This document shows, piece after piece, positions 29,587 to 39,908 of a stretch of DNA of 64,000 nucleotides. Source of the stretch: Synechococcus sp. M16CYN (lineage in GTDB: Bacteria; Cyanobacteriota; Cyanobacteriia; PCC-6307; Cyanobiaceae); the NCBI RefSeq assembly GCF_040371545.1, contig NZ_AP029048.1:248001-312000 (forward strand). Reading direction: 5' to 3'. Below the pieces are notes generated by a model. The model did not search any database, was not told the origin of the DNA, and saw only the letters and a program-made list of their open reading frames with translations. The translations under genes and the position numbers were made by a program. The stretch's first letter is position 1; the number at the start of each line of letters is the position of its first letter.

Positions 29587-30469
29587 TGGCGCTGGCATCG
29601 TCGTGGCGCTGCAAGCAAACTACCTGGAAGTGGAGCTTAATACAGTTCCTAAAGGGTATCCAAAACGGCTGCTTTGCACTCGCCGGTCTCGTCTGAGCCA
29701 TCGCGGTATGGACGTACATGTAGGGGATCGAGTTCACGTAGAAGCCATTGATCCCAAGCAAGCTAGAGCTGTGGTGGTTGATGTTTCGCCTCGTAAGAGT
29801 TGGTTGACTCATCCATCGGTGGCAAATGCCTCGCTGGTGGTCGTTGTTTTAGCGGTCGATCAGCCGACTTTTGATCCTGATCAGGCCAGTCGCTTTTTAT
29901 TAGCAGCGGAACGCACTGGTTTGGATATACAATTAGTCCTCACTAAAGTCGATCTTATTTCCGAGGATGCGTTGACCCGTCTTTGCGGGCGCTTGCGTGC
30001 GTGGGGCTATGAAACTCTGCTTGTATCTAGCAAAACTGGTTTTGGAATAGAGATATTGAAACAACGCTTACAGAGAAGCACTCTTGCTGTTCTCTACGGC
30101 CCTTCAGGTGTCGGAAAAAGCAGTCTCCTTAACAATCTTTTGCCGTACTTATCTTTACGGGTCGGTACTATTTCTAAACGACTACAGCGCGGACAACATA
30201 CAACACGACATGTAGAATTGTTCCCATTAGGCAAACAAACATTAGTTGCAGATACTCCTGGATTTCATAGTTCAAATGCGATAGATGGCTTGATAGAAGT
30301 AGCGTCTTTATTTCCAGAACTCCGGTGTCAATTAGATCCGTGGCCTTGTCGTTTTCGCAATTGCTCGCATCAGAAAGAACCTGGTTGCGGTGTAGATCGT
30401 GATTGGGAACGATATAATTTTTATATTACTGAGTTTAATCAAGTAAAGAAACTTACTAGCTATAAATAA
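29576..30469 (+). CDS. rsgA: Ribosome small-subunit-dependent GTPase RsgA
   Basis: Circularly permuted GTPase acting late in 30S ribosome maturation. 297 residues: N-terminal OB fold, then GTPase motifs in permuted order G4 (LTKVD, ~residue 122), G1 (GPSGVGKSS, ~175-183), G3 (DTPGF, ~225), and a C-terminal zinc site (CRFRNCSHQKEPGC, ~258-271). GTG start at 29576 inside the preceding gene. The 3' third is markedly AT-rich and the gene is followed by the AT-rich gap. Confidence 0.95.
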   Translation: MVVNGAGIVVALQANYLEVELNTVPKGYPKRLLCTRRSRLSHRGMDVHVGDRVHVEAIDPKQARAVVVDVSPRKSWLTHPSVANASLVVVVLAVDQPTFDPDQASRFLLAAERTGLDIQLVLTKVDLISEDALTRLCGRLRAWGYETLLVSSKTGFGIEILKQRLQRSTLAVLYGPSGVGKSSLLNNLLPYLSLRVGTISKRLQRGQHTTRHVELFPLGKQTLVADTPGFHSSNAIDGLIEVASLFPELRCQLDPWPCRFRNCSHQKEPGCGVDRDWERYNFYITEFNQVKKLTSYK

Positions 30470-31669
30470 TATGATTAGATATTTAATCTATCTTTAATTT
30501 TTATATAAATTTTGTTCCTAAGCATTTAGAAGTTAATTTAATAATCCTTAAATTCATGTTTCATAATTACAAAGTTATAATTTATATACATGAATAAATA
30601 CTATTTAGTGTAATAGTTATTTAAATTCTTATAAAAAATTACTTGATATTCACTTGTAATTTTTTAAAAAGTTTGAATTAGGTTTTAAATATACAATAAT
30701 ACTATAAATAAATTTTATGGTATAAATTTATTCATAGTATAGGAAATACAACTATTTATACTGATTACTAATCAGGCTCTTAATTAGCATTAAAGATAAA
30801 CCATTAAACCTATAACGTGAATAGTAAATATTTACTCTATTAATTTTATTTATTATAGTATTATAGTGTTAATTAAGTTTCATAAAACTTATATGAAATT
30901 AGATAATTATAGCTAATTAAATTAGTTATCAAGAAAACTAAAAACCATTATTTTGATAACATGTGTTTAATATAATGTTCCATTCAATATGCATATCGCT
31001 AATTGATAGATAATAAGATGCAAATAAGTTCTCATTATTCTATTATTGATAAATATAAATTAGGATATTCAAGACTTTGATATTATTTTTTTCAATAAAT
31101 TTAACCACTATTAAATTTTAGTTGTCAACTTTATTAGTTTAGGTATTAAGAAGTAGAAATGTTTGAAACAGCATTAAAACTTTGTTAAACATAAGTGCTA
31201 TAATTATGAATTAATCATTATTTTAATATTTTAACCCTATCAAAACGAGGTTGTTTGTTTAAATAAGTTAGCATTTCTACTTTTAATTAAAGATAGCAAT
31301 AATTATATAGCTTGTCAGATTTGATATAATTAAATTTTATTTTAAGTTTTTATTAGTCCCGTGTGTAACTTAGTAGAAATTTAAATAAAACAACTGTTGC
31401 TTTATTTATTATTAATAATTACTAAAAGTTTTGTACAGATTAAAGATTTGATAAATTAATTTTATTAAATATATAGCTAATTATCACTGAAAAAACAGTA
31501 ACATCATAATATTTAGCTATTATTTATCTAGTTTAATCTTATAATATTCTTGCCTAATGTTATTAGAATCCAAGACTTTTCGTTAGTTCTGTTTACTTAA
31601 TTATTTGCTCTAAGTCTAAATTTTTCTGAATTCTTTGATATAGCAGAGTTTTAGTTGCTTAAAAAAATT
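30470..31669. other. Extremely AT-rich gene-free stretch
   Basis: 1.2 kb without any open frame worth calling. Three 60-base lines that I counted (from 30481, 31021 and 31201) hold about 9-12 G/C each, or 15-20%, against roughly half in surrounding genes. The content is mostly short A/T tracts. One feature stands out: an inverted repeat of 16-17 bp (arms at 31145-31161 and 31272-31287, one single-base indel) enclosing about 110 bp. The motif AGTAGAAAT occurs a third time near 31370. No RNA gene was recognised. Confidence 0.85.
31145..31287. repeat. Long-loop inverted repeat in the AT-rich gap
   Basis: The arm ending AAGTAGAAATG (31151-31161) is perfectly complementary over 11 bp to CATTTCTACTT (31272-31282), and the pairing extends to 16 bp with one base bulged (ATTAA-side). 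About 110 bp lies between. It could be the stem of a structured RNA or the ends of a small palindromic element. Because the region is AT-rich, chance similarity is a real risk, but the arms contain G and C bases too. Confidence 0.5.
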
Positions 31670-32011
31670 TTAGTTGCCCATTCCAGGAAGATTAAGATTA
31701 AGTCCGCCTGTGATTTCTTCCATACGGCATTTCATCGTTGTAATAGATTGTGTGTAAGCAGCTTGCAAAGCTTCAAGCATTGCTGACTCACAAGCTTGCG
31801 CACCATCGTGAATCAATGCTGGATCTAGACGTACGCTCAAAGGCTGCTGGTTTCCTGATAACCAAACACTGGCACGTCCATCAGCATTTTTCCCTTCGAT
31901 TTTCATGTCGTCTAACTCTTTTTGGAGTTCTTGAGCATCTTGCTGAATTTGTTGCACTTTGCGGAAGGATTCAGTGAGCTGACCGAAATTTGGAAGTCCG
32001 AAACCTGCCAT
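31670..32011 (-). CDS. YbaB/EbfC-family nucleoid-associated protein
   Basis: A 113-residue DNA-binding protein of the YbaB/EbfC family, dimeric and nucleoid-associated. Visible: [40 protein letters not shown] (helix with glutamine-rich coiled coil) and the core [19 protein letters not shown]. It is downstream of murB (26 bp) on the minus strand and ends against the AT-rich gap, where a terminator would be expected but none is obvious. Confidence 0.92.
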   Translation of the reverse strand: MAGFGLPNFGQLTESFRKVQQIQQDAQELQKELDDMKIEGKNADGRASVWLSGNQQPLSVRLDPALIHDGAQACESAMLEALQAAYTQSITTMKCRMEEITGGLNLNLPGMGN

Positions 32012-32036
32012 AATGATGTTGGATGATATTTAAAGA

Positions 32037-32933
32037 CTAAACGGCCGCAGCAAATCCCAATCGTTTCACTTCTGGGTGAAGATAAAGATTATGTTGTGAT
32101 TCAACGCGTTCTTGCACCAGATAAATCAGTTTGTTGATGTCGTTGGCTTGGGCATCGCCGACGTTGACAATGAAATTTGCATGCACCGTAGAGATCTCAG
32201 CACCACCAATGCGGGTACCTTTAAGGCCTAGAGTCTCAATGAGCTGTCCAGCTTTCTGAGGCTCTGGGTTGCGAAAGACGCTGCCACAACTGGGCTGTTG
32301 ATATGGCTGTGTGTTAGTACGATGGTTCAGATTGCAATGCGTTTTGCGACCAATTTGTTCTGGGTCATAACCGGGTTCGAGCTTGAAGCGTGCGGATAGC
32401 ACCACTAAATTCTCCTGCTGGAGTCGGCTATGCCGGTAAGCAAAGCTGAGTTCATTGTGATGGAGTTCAAAACTGTCTCCACCGTGTATAGGGATCACCC
32501 GGACAGACACTAACCGGTCTGCTATGCATCCCCCTTGAGCACCGGCGTTCATTACGGTGGCACCTCCAACGGTCCCAGGTATCCCAATGGCCCATTCGAG
32601 ACCGTGAAGCCCGGCGTGTGCCGCCCGGCGAGAGAGGGAAGAGATGGGTTCACCAGCAAGCGCCTCAATCATACCGCTATTGGTGTCGATAATGAGACAC
32701 TGCAATCTGCGTAAGCAAAGGCATAGTCCTGACAAACCATCATCGTGAATGAGTAAATTAGAGCCAGCTCCAATCACTTGGCAGCGAAGACCTTTCTCTT
32801 TACTCCATTCCACCCAAGCAATGGTTTCTTCGAGGCTCTTAGGTTCCGCTAACCATTCGGCTAGTCCACCGACGCGCCAGGTGGTGAATTTGGCTAGGCG
32901 AGCCTTTGCCCGAGGAACCAGCAACCTCGTCAT
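32037..32933 (-). CDS. murB: UDP-N-acetylenolpyruvoylglucosamine reductase
   Basis: FAD enzyme that with NADPH reduces UDP-GlcNAc-enolpyruvate to UDP-MurNAc, in peptidoglycan precursor synthesis. About 298 residues. Visible: [18 protein letters not shown]-loop [33 protein letters not shown] and the serine-containing [12 protein letters not shown] (type I-like proton donor). I choose the ATG at 32933 because it forms an ATGA overlap with the murC stop; a start at 32951 is also open. Confidence 0.96.
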   Translation of the reverse strand: MTRLLVPRAKARLAKFTTWRVGGLAEWLAEPKSLEETIAWVEWSKEKGLRCQVIGAGSNLLIHDDGLSGLCLCLRRLQCLIIDTNSGMIEALAGEPISSLSRRAAHAGLHGLEWAIGIPGTVGGATVMNAGAQGGCIADRLVSVRVIPIHGGDSFELHHNELSFAYRHSRLQQENLVVLSARFKLEPGYDPEQIGRKTHCNLNHRTNTQPYQQPSCGSVFRNPEPQKAGQLIETLGLKGTRIGGAEISTVHANFIVNVGDAQANDINKLIYLVQERVESQHNLYLHPEVKRLGFAAAV

Positions 32934-34336
32934 CGAGCGAGTCGTCCCCAAAGGCTGTCGACGTCGCCGGCTCCCATGGCAAGTACGAGATCTTTTTGAC
33001 GGCTGTGTTGCTTTACTAGATCCGTGAGATGATCGAGATCGTCAGCAACAGCGATCTCGAGGTCAGGCTGCAAATTTTGAATACGTTTGGCGAGTGTGTT
33101 GCTGCAAATGCCTGGAATGGGTTTTTCTCCGGCGGCGTAAACTGGGGCCAGTAGCAGAGCGTCACAGTTCTGCAGCGCCTCGGCAAAAGCATCGAGAAAC
33201 TCTTGCATGCGACTGAAACGGTGCGGTTGAAACACCGCCACTAACCGCTGTGGAGGCGTGGGAAGTGGACTCTGTCCACTGCTCACCATCAGTTGTGCCA
33301 TTGACAAAGTTGCCCGAACCTCACTGGGATGATGGGCATAGTCATCAACGATATTTCTGCCTTTCCAAGTCCCCCTGAGGTCAAAGCGACGGCCAGGTGC
33401 TTGGAGTCGAGCAAGACCCTGCACCAATCGCATAAAGGGAATACCCTCCATGCGACAGGCGGCTAGAGCCGCTGTGGCATTACTCAGATTATGTAAACCA
33501 GCCATCGGCAAATTGAACTCGCCTACAGCCAGACCATCTTCGTAAAACAGTGCGGTGCACCGATCGCCATTCATTTTCACAGGTAGGGCAGCAAAGGCCA
33601 CGTTCTCGTTCTGTTGGTTGGACCACCAAGCAGTTGGTTGAAAATGCTCCTGGAGAATCGGGTCGTCACGATTTGCGAGTAGTCGCCTACAACCGCGACC
33701 AAAGCGCTGCAAAGTCGAAATCAAATCATCTAACCCATCGTAATAGTCGGTATGATCCAATTCTAGGTTGGTGATTACCCCAAGACTTGGGCTGAACTTC
33801 ACCAGAGACCCGTCAGATTCATCCGCTTCTGCTACCAATAAGCGACCTTTGCCAGAGTAACTGTTGCTTCCAAGGCAAGGGACAACCCCGCCGATCACAG
33901 CGGTTGGATCTTCTCCAGCCTCAATAAGTAGCGTGGTAATCAAGGTGCTTGTAGTGGTTTTCCCATGGCTCCCTGCTACAGCGATGGAGGCCTGTTGATC
34001 GATCAGCGCAGCCAGTAGATCCGAGCGATGCCAGATCGCAAGCTGATGGTTACGGGCGTGTTCCAATTCGGCATTGTTATGCGGAATTGCGGTGCTGATC
34101 ACTACCACCGGTGGATTCTTTCTAGATGCAAGAACTGCATTGATGCTTTCAGCCGTTTGTTCTGAAAATACGGTGACGCCTCGGTTGCGTAGCTGCTTAA
34201 CCGCAGGGCTGTTTTGAGGGTCCGAGCCACTAACGGGGTAGCCACGATCCACTAAAATTTTTGCCAGCGCCGACATCCCAATACCGCCAACACCGATGAA
34301 ATGAACTGGTGTCTTGGGGGCGAGTAAACGTGGCAA
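32930..34336 (-). CDS. murC: UDP-N-acetylmuramate--L-alanine ligase
   Basis: Adds L-alanine to UDP-MurNAc, the first peptide-stem step. 468 residues with the Rossmann-like [18 protein letters not shown] start, the ATP-loop [25 protein letters not shown], and RRFDLRG ... [13 protein letters not shown]. It is divergent from gap2 (160 bp between starts) and coupled to murB by an ATGA overlap. Confidence 0.97.
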   Translation of the reverse strand: MPRLLAPKTPVHFIGVGGIGMSALAKILVDRGYPVSGSDPQNSPAVKQLRNRGVTVFSEQTAESINAVLASRKNPPVVVISTAIPHNNAELEHARNHQLAIWHRSDLLAALIDQQASIAVAGSHGKTTTSTLITTLLIEAGEDPTAVIGGVVPCLGSNSYSGKGRLLVAEADESDGSLVKFSPSLGVITNLELDHTDYYDGLDDLISTLQRFGRGCRRLLANRDDPILQEHFQPTAWWSNQQNENVAFAALPVKMNGDRCTALFYEDGLAVGEFNLPMAGLHNLSNATAALAACRMEGIPFMRLVQGLARLQAPGRRFDLRGTWKGRNIVDDYAHHPSEVRATLSMAQLMVSSGQSPLPTPPQRLVAVFQPHRFSRMQEFLDAFAEALQNCDALLLAPVYAAGEKPIPGICSNTLAKRIQNLQPDLEIAVADDLDHLTDLVKQHSRQKDLVLAMGAGDVDSLWGRLAR

Positions 34337-34496
34337 CCGGCGGCTACGAAGGATTGTAAAGATAGTCCGGTTTTGCGGCCATGTTCTATGGGAGATAGAG
34401 CGAAGTAACCGAGATTTTGTAGGTCGAACGAAGAATTTCCGTCAACTTCTGTATGATCGGCGCCCAAAACCATTACACGGGTTTCCCGCTATTTCT

Positions 34497-35522
34497 ATGA
34501 CCCTGCGCGTTGCAATCAATGGATTCGGCCGAATTGGTCGCAATGTTTTGCGGGGTTGGATCAGCCGGGGAGCGGATACTGGTTTAGAAATCGTGGGAAT
34601 GAATTCCACATCTGATCCCGCAACCAGTGCACATCTGCTCACTTACGACTCAATTTTGGGTCGCTTGGATCCATCAGTGGACATCAAGACCACAGACGAT
34701 TCCATGTTCGTGAACGGCAAGGAAATTAAATTCTTTGCTGATCGCAACCCCCTGAACTGTCCTTGGAAAGATTGGGGTGTGGATCTTGTGATTGAATCCA
34801 CAGGCGTTTTCAACACTGACGAAAAAGCCAGCATGCACATCCAAGCTGGTGCTAAAAAGGTGATTTTGACCGCCCCTGGCAAAGGTGACGGAGTGGGTAC
34901 ATTTGTCGTTGGCGTGAACGAAGACCAATATCACTATGAGGACTGGAACATTCTTAGTAATGCCAGTTGCACCACCAATTGCCTGGCTCCGATTGTCAAA
35001 GTTTTAGATCAAAGCTTTGGCATGGAGTGGGGTCTGATGACGACCATTCACAGCTATACCGGTGACCAAAGGATTCTGGATAATAGCCATCGTGATCTGC
35101 GTCGTGCCCGTGCTGCCGCACTAAACATGGTTCCTACCACTACAGGCGCAGCCAAGGCTGTTGCTCTCGTTTACCCCGAGGTGAAAGGCAAGCTCACCGG
35201 ATTTGCCATGCGTGTTCCAACTCCTAACGTCTCTGCTGTTGATCTGACCTTCGGTACTTCTCAGGGTGTCACCGTTGAAGAAGTTAAGGCTGTGATGAAG
35301 AATGCCTCTGAGAACGGCATGAAGGGAATCATCAAGTACAGCGATCTACCATTGGTGTCTACCGATTACGCTGGTACCGACGAATCGACTATATTCGACG
35401 CCGATCTTACTTATGCGATGGGGGACAGAGCTGTAAAGATTCTGGCCTGGTATGATAATGAATGGGGCTACAGTCAACGTGTTGTTGATCTCGCTGAGGT
35501 CGTTGCTAGAAAATGGAAGTGA
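34497..35522 (+). CDS. gap2: Glyceraldehyde-3-phosphate dehydrogenase, type 2
   Basis: Calvin-cycle/gluconeogenic GAPDH using NADPH or NADH. 341 residues from the ATG at 34497 ([20 protein letters not shown]). Catalytic cysteine in the signature [12 protein letters not shown], substrate-binding [14 protein letters not shown], and C-terminal [16 protein letters not shown]. The R-rich S-loop ([18 protein letters not shown]) is the Gap2/GapAB type of photosynthetic organisms. A longer frame opens at 34314 but is not conserved. A strong hairpin terminator follows at once. Confidence 0.98.
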   Translation: MTLRVAINGFGRIGRNVLRGWISRGADTGLEIVGMNSTSDPATSAHLLTYDSILGRLDPSVDIKTTDDSMFVNGKEIKFFADRNPLNCPWKDWGVDLVIESTGVFNTDEKASMHIQAGAKKVILTAPGKGDGVGTFVVGVNEDQYHYEDWNILSNASCTTNCLAPIVKVLDQSFGMEWGLMTTIHSYTGDQRILDNSHRDLRRARAAALNMVPTTTGAAKAVALVYPEVKGKLTGFAMRVPTPNVSAVDLTFGTSQGVTVEEVKAVMKNASENGMKGIIKYSDLPLVSTDYAGTDESTIFDADLTYAMGDRAVKILAWYDNEWGYSQRVVDLAEVVARKWK

Positions 35523-35542
35523 ACATAATCTAAACTGGTCGA

Positions 35543-35572
35543 AGACAACCCCCCCAAAGGGGGTTGTTGGTT
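35543..35572 (+). terminator. Rho-independent terminator after gap2
   Basis: Stem CAACCCCC (35546-35553) with GGGGGTTG (35559-35566), five-base loop, then GTTGGTTATT. It lies between the convergent gap2 and thiL stops, so it may serve both strands. Confidence 0.85.
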
Positions 35573-36566
35573 ATTCGCTGTGATCATTTTTGTAATGATC
35601 AAAACCCGCAACATAAACGATTTGCCGATTCTTCTGCCAACGAATCATGTTTGATTCTGCAGTGATGTGACCTATGCGACGACTTTGAGGCAAGGCTTCT
35701 AGCCATCTTTGAGCCCAGGTGGGGGGTAGGCTAACCACAATCTCGAAATCTTCGCCGCCAGCCAGACACCACCGATCCCAAAGTTCGCCAGCAGGCCAGT
35801 CGTCTGGACGTGGCAGTTGATCCCATACGAGCGAGGCTCCGCAGCCACTGCTGGTACAGAGCCCTTGGATGGCAGCTAGTAAGCCGTCGCTGCTATCTAC
35901 TCCGCCAGCACGCCACGGTAATGCTTCCGGTTTGCATCGGAGTAAAGTCTGGAGAGCTGCGAGTCGTGGGATTGGCCTCTGATGCTGGTTGATCGCCGTT
36001 ATCCGCAAAGCACTGGGTAAAGAGATCCCGTGCAGTGCCGCATCATTCCGAAGAAGAGCAAGTCCCAGTCGGCTGAGTCCATGGGGCCCGCTTGTAACAA
36101 GGATATCTCCCGGTTGTGCATCGCCGCGGTGGAGGCGTAGAGGTCCCAATCGCCCCAGCGCGGTTACTGACAACAACCGCTGGCAACCTTTAGAGCAATC
36201 CCCTCCCAACAACACCCCACCAAACTCATCGAGGGCGGCCTTCAACCCGTCATAGACACCGGCCACCCAGCTCCAGGGGGTATGACCTGGTGCAATCAGC
36301 GCCACGGTGATGCCATCAATGCTGATGGCTCCACTAGCAGCGAGGTCAGAGAAATTCGCAGCGACGGCTCGCCAGCCTACATCACTGGGTTGGGTGCTGA
36401 TGTCACTGAAATGGATGCCATCCACAAGAACATCGGTATTCACCAACAGGGGACGGGGATCAGATCCAATGGTTGCACTGTCGTCGATCAGTTGCCCTGG
36501 AGGAGCAAAGTAAGCCAGCCGTCTTAATAGTTCTGCTTCACCAAGTTCCGCCAAAGTTTTACTCAT
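35571..36566 (-). CDS. thiL: Thiamine-monophosphate kinase
   Basis: Phosphorylates thiamine monophosphate to the active cofactor. 331 residues of the PurM/ThiL fold; visible are IDDSATIGSD (metal-binding aspartates), VNTDVLVDGIHF, AANFSDLAASGA and LGGDCSKG, then GVDSSDGLLAAI and LAGGEDFEIV. The ATG overlaps the cyclophilin stop (ATGA), so it is coupled to the upstream cyclophilin gene. It converges on gap2. Confidence 0.95.
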   Translation of the reverse strand: MSKTLAELGEAELLRRLAYFAPPGQLIDDSATIGSDPRPLLVNTDVLVDGIHFSDISTQPSDVGWRAVAANFSDLAASGAISIDGITVALIAPGHTPWSWVAGVYDGLKAALDEFGGVLLGGDCSKGCQRLLSVTALGRLGPLRLHRGDAQPGDILVTSGPHGLSRLGLALLRNDAALHGISLPSALRITAINQHQRPIPRLAALQTLLRCKPEALPWRAGGVDSSDGLLAAIQGLCTSSGCGASLVWDQLPRPDDWPAGELWDRWCLAGGEDFEIVVSLPPTWAQRWLEALPQSRRIGHITAESNMIRWQKNRQIVYVAGFDHYKNDHSE

Positions 36567-37642
36567 GCGCGAGATTTGAGTTGACCGCCAATCTCATCGA
36601 TGAGAGTTACCGTTATAATCTTGTCGTCTACACCGAGCTCCTTGAGTACATCAAAGCCTTCGATCACATAGCCAAAGGCTGCATTGCGACCATCTACCAG
36701 GTTAAGACCAGCTGGTGTTAACTCTGGTTCATAAAGAAATATGAAGAACTGGGAAGAACCATCATCGAGGGCGTTGTCCGAGTGAGCCCATCCTAAGGTC
36801 CCAAGTGTGGCGAAGGGCAGAGTCGGTGTTGCTTTAAAAAATCCCACGTCCTCAAAGGTTTCGTTATATAGCGTCTCAGCTTTTTCAGGTATTCGAATTT
36901 CGAGGGGTATGTAGCGTTCCTGTTTCGTGGATGGATCGATGTACCCAATCTCCGGACCCTCGGGATCACCACTTTGAAGGACGTAAAAGTCCTCTGCCCT
37001 AGTGAAAGGAAGGCCGTCGTAGAAGCCTTTCAGAGCAAGGTCTACAAAAGCACCCGAAGTGAGCGGTGCGTTGTAGCCATCAACAACGGTGGTCAGCTCT
37101 CCTTTTGTGGTACTGATTTTGAGCTTAGCCCTCCCCTGTAGACGAGGCAGGGAATCGAACTCGGAGGGAATTATTCGCTCGAATCCGTCTTTCACTAATA
37201 AACTCTCCACCTCGCCGATTTGATGTAGCGTGACTCGTCTATCGATGATGAATCCGGGCTTGTCGGTTGCTTTCACTCGAGCGGCCATTTGCTCTAAGCC
37301 CGAACCCACCTCTGAAAGCCTCATATCAGCCTGCTCACGGAGAGGTTCTGGAATAGCGTCGAGAATTGTCTTGCGTCGTGTACTAAGCAAAGCCTGACCG
37401 CGTGACACGGTTCTTCCAAGCGCACTCCAACGCTTGGCACGTAAATCGTCGCTGGTGAGTTCAAGACGATGCTGCAACTGACGAATGTCGTCTTGTTCGA
37501 AGGGCAGTGCATCACGCAGGATTGCCGTTGGATCCTTTACGGCATTGCCTTGAGGTAGGCTAGCCCAGGCAGGAGATGTTAAGTCGAAGAACACGAAGCT
37601 GATCAAAGCGACCAAAACGGCCTTGAAACGCTGATGGGTCAA
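36563..37642 (-). CDS. Cyclophilin-type peptidyl-prolyl isomerase, lumenal
   Basis: A 359-residue peptidyl-prolyl cis-trans isomerase. It begins with a signal peptide ([20 protein letters not shown]), has an N-terminal helical domain (residues ~45-140) and a C-terminal cyclophilin domain (residues ~165-355) with [24 protein letters not shown] and SSQFFIFL. The layout resembles plant thylakoid-lumen TLP38/TLP40, whose N-terminal bundle regulates other proteins. It is divergent from efp and coupled to thiL downstream. Confidence 0.9.
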   Translation of the reverse strand: MTHQRFKAVLVALISFVFFDLTSPAWASLPQGNAVKDPTAILRDALPFEQDDIRQLQHRLELTSDDLRAKRWSALGRTVSRGQALLSTRRKTILDAIPEPLREQADMRLSEVGSGLEQMAARVKATDKPGFIIDRRVTLHQIGEVESLLVKDGFERIIPSEFDSLPRLQGRAKLKISTTKGELTTVVDGYNAPLTSGAFVDLALKGFYDGLPFTRAEDFYVLQSGDPEGPEIGYIDPSTKQERYIPLEIRIPEKAETLYNETFEDVGFFKATPTLPFATLGTLGWAHSDNALDDGSSQFFIFLYEPELTPAGLNLVDGRNAAFGYVIEGFDVLKELGVDDKIITVTLIDEIGGQLKSRA

Positions 37643-37709
37643 GGGGGGGAAAGCCAGTTATGAAGCGACTTTGGCACAGCCGTATGATCTTCCAAACCGT
37701 TCCGTTGGA

Positions 37710-38270
37710 ATGATCTCCAGCAACGACTTTCGCACCGGCACCTCGATTGAAATCGATGGCGCAGTTTGGCGAGTGGTTGAGTTTCTACACGTAAAGCCCG
37801 GCAAGGGATCCGCGTTTGTACGCACCAAGCTCAAATCAGTAAAGAACGGAAACGTAATTGAGAAGACGTTTCGTGCTGGCGAAATGCTTCCCCAAGCCTT
37901 ATTAGAGAAATCGTCTCTACAGCACACATACATGGATGGCGAGGACTTTGTCTTTATGAACATGTCCTCCTATGAGGAAACGCGGCTCACGGCGGCTCAG
38001 ATTGGTGATAGCTGTAAGTATCTCAAAGCAGGCATGGAGGTGAACGTCGTCTCCTGGAACGGTAGTCCTCTAGAAGTGGAATTGCCTAATTCGGTAGTTC
38101 TCGAGATTAAGGAAACTGATCCTGGTGTCAAGGGAGATACAGCGACAGGTGGAACAAAGCCCGCCGTGCTGGAAACTGGTGCCCAGGTGATGGTGCCTTT
38201 ATTTCTTTCCGCCGGTGAAAAGATCAAGGTAGACACTCGTAATGACTCGTACCTCGGACGTGAAAACTGA
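37710..38270 (+). CDS. efp: Translation elongation factor P
   Basis: Relieves ribosome stalling at proline runs. 186 residues from the ATG at 37710 ([17 protein letters not shown]), giving the usual three-domain tRNA-like form. The modification-loop tip is in [15 protein letters not shown] longer frame opens with TTG at 37671 but is not conserved. It overlaps accB by one base (TGATG), a coupling common in cyanobacteria. Confidence 0.96.
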   Translation: MISSNDFRTGTSIEIDGAVWRVVEFLHVKPGKGSAFVRTKLKSVKNGNVIEKTFRAGEMLPQALLEKSSLQHTYMDGEDFVFMNMSSYEETRLTAAQIGDSCKYLKAGMEVNVVSWNGSPLEVELPNSVVLEIKETDPGVKGDTATGGTKPAVLETGAQVMVPLFLSAGEKIKVDTRNDSYLGREN

Positions 38271-38743
38271 TGGCCATGCATCTGGATTATGAACAACTTC
38301 ACCAATTACTTCAGGCGCTTGGAGAAAGCGACATTCAGGAGTTCCGGTTAGAAGGGGATGACTTTCGGTTAGAGGTCCGGCGCAACATCCCGGGGCAGGC
38401 TACCGCTGCATCAACTATGCCTACTCCGGTGGTGGCTGCGATTCCAGCGACATCATCAGAACCAGGTTCACCTCCTCCTGTAGCAACATCCATCCGAAGC
38501 GATCTATTAGAGATCACTGCCCCAATGGTCGGGACGTTCTATCGAGCCCCAGCGCCGGGTGAACCATCATTTGTGGAAGTGGGCACCCGTATCAGTGTTG
38601 GCCAGGCTGTGTGTATCCTGGAAGCCATGAAATTGATGAACGAACTTGAATCTGAAGTCAGTGGAGAAATAACAGAAATCCTAGTGGAGAATGGTACACC
38701 TGTTGAGTTTGGTCAAGTCTTAATGCGCGTCAAATCCACTTGA
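38270..38743 (+). CDS. accB: Biotin carboxyl carrier protein of acetyl-CoA carboxylase
   Basis: Carries the biotin of acetyl-CoA carboxylase, the first step of fatty-acid synthesis. 157 residues: an N-terminal helix, an Ala/Pro/Thr-rich linker (residues ~45-80) and a C-terminal biotinyl domain with the biotin-lysine motif EAMKLMNE. It is coupled to efp and its 3' end overlaps the convergent pdxA by about 31 bp. Confidence 0.97.
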   Translation: MAMHLDYEQLHQLLQALGESDIQEFRLEGDDFRLEVRRNIPGQATAASTMPTPVVAAIPATSSEPGSPPPVATSIRSDLLEITAPMVGTFYRAPAPGEPSFVEVGTRISVGQAVCILEAMKLMNELESEVSGEITEILVENGTPVEFGQVLMRVKST

Positions 38744-39762
38744 GTCAAGCTTAGTTCCCAAGCGGCCCGGATTGCGGCAATCATACTGTCCGGGCGTGCG
38801 GTCCCTTGCGTTGCTATATCAAACCCGGTGCCGTGATCAGGTGAAGTACGTAGGAATGGCAGTTCCAGCGTGGCATTGACAGCAGCATCAAAGGCCATCA
38901 ACTTCACCGGGATCAGGCCTTGGTCATGATAAAGCGCAAGGATCCCATCAGGTCCCTGTTGATTCTTATGTTGCCAAGCCCGAGCTGCACTCAGCCAACA
39001 GGTATCTGGAGATACAGGACCATCTAATCGAACCTCTGGATGCCTATTTCTCCAGTGCAAGACAAGTGGCGTGAGCCAGCTTATCTCCTCAAACCCCAGT
39101 CGTCCTGATTCCCCTGCATGTGGATTCAATCCGGCGATTACGAGATGTGGACAAGGTTGAAAGCGTCGACAGAAATCCAAGAGCACGGTCAGCTTGTGAT
39201 TCACTAACTCTGGAGTTAACGCCTGAGGAATCTGATACAACGGGATGTGGGTGGTCGCTAACAGTGTGTTGAGTCGCCATCCGGTGTAAGGTGAGACAGC
39301 TGTGAACAACATGGACGAGCGGTTACTGCCGGCTAGTTCCGCCAAACGTTCCGTTTGGCCAGGGTATTCGTGCCCGGCTGCATACCAGAGGTGCTTAGCA
39401 ATAGGAGCGGTCACCAGGGCGCGTCCTTTGATGTCCTGTAACAATTTTACTGCCCTGGTGAGCCAGCGGAATCCAGCTTCTCCACCGTGCGTGCTTGGCA
39501 CCCCAGATTCGATACCCATCTGAAGAGGTTGGTCATCAATAATAAGATGCCGTGGATCGGCTAGGGGTACTGACGTCTGTTGCTTTAAGCGGTTGTGGAC
39601 TGCCAGTAGACTACTGCGACAACCAACCAGGATTGGTTTCATAGATTTTGGTAAATCTCTTGAAGCCAGTGCCTTTAATACCACTTCCATGCCAATGCCG
39701 GCGGGATCGCCAAGAGCGATCACGAGGATCTGTCTAGGATCTTTGGCAACAGTGAAATTCAT
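38713..39762 (-). CDS. pdxA: 4-hydroxythreonine-4-phosphate dehydrogenase
   Basis: NAD-dependent step of the DXP-dependent pyridoxal phosphate pathway. 349 residues; visible are LGDPAGIGMEVVLKAL at the start, VTAPIAKHLW, GHTE-like HEYPGQTERLAEL, ITGLNPHAGE-like IAGLNPHAGESG, and LYHDQGLIPVKLMAFD with metal-binding histidine, then TSPDHGTGFDIA. It starts at 39762 and converges on accB. Confidence 0.96.
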   Translation of the reverse strand: MNFTVAKDPRQILVIALGDPAGIGMEVVLKALASRDLPKSMKPILVGCRSSLLAVHNRLKQQTSVPLADPRHLIIDDQPLQMGIESGVPSTHGGEAGFRWLTRAVKLLQDIKGRALVTAPIAKHLWYAAGHEYPGQTERLAELAGSNRSSMLFTAVSPYTGWRLNTLLATTHIPLYQIPQALTPELVNHKLTVLLDFCRRFQPCPHLVIAGLNPHAGESGRLGFEEISWLTPLVLHWRNRHPEVRLDGPVSPDTCWLSAARAWQHKNQQGPDGILALYHDQGLIPVKLMAFDAAVNATLELPFLRTSPDHGTGFDIATQGTARPDSMIAAIRAAWELSLTQVDLTRIKT

Positions 39763-39908
39763 TACTACGCTGCGCTTGTTACTCCGATAGGGGTCGTCGC
39801 AGAATTATGCAATCAACAACCGATACCCAGTTGGCGCCGCTTTGCCGATAGCCTCAGTTCTTCTGCCGATATATCAAACAAACAGCAGCTTGAGCCCAGG
39901 CAGTCAAT

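Noticed and set aside
34314-34496. N-terminal extension of gap2
   Set aside because: Lies in the murC-gap2 intergenic region and overlaps murC; Gap2 proteins begin at MTLRVAING.
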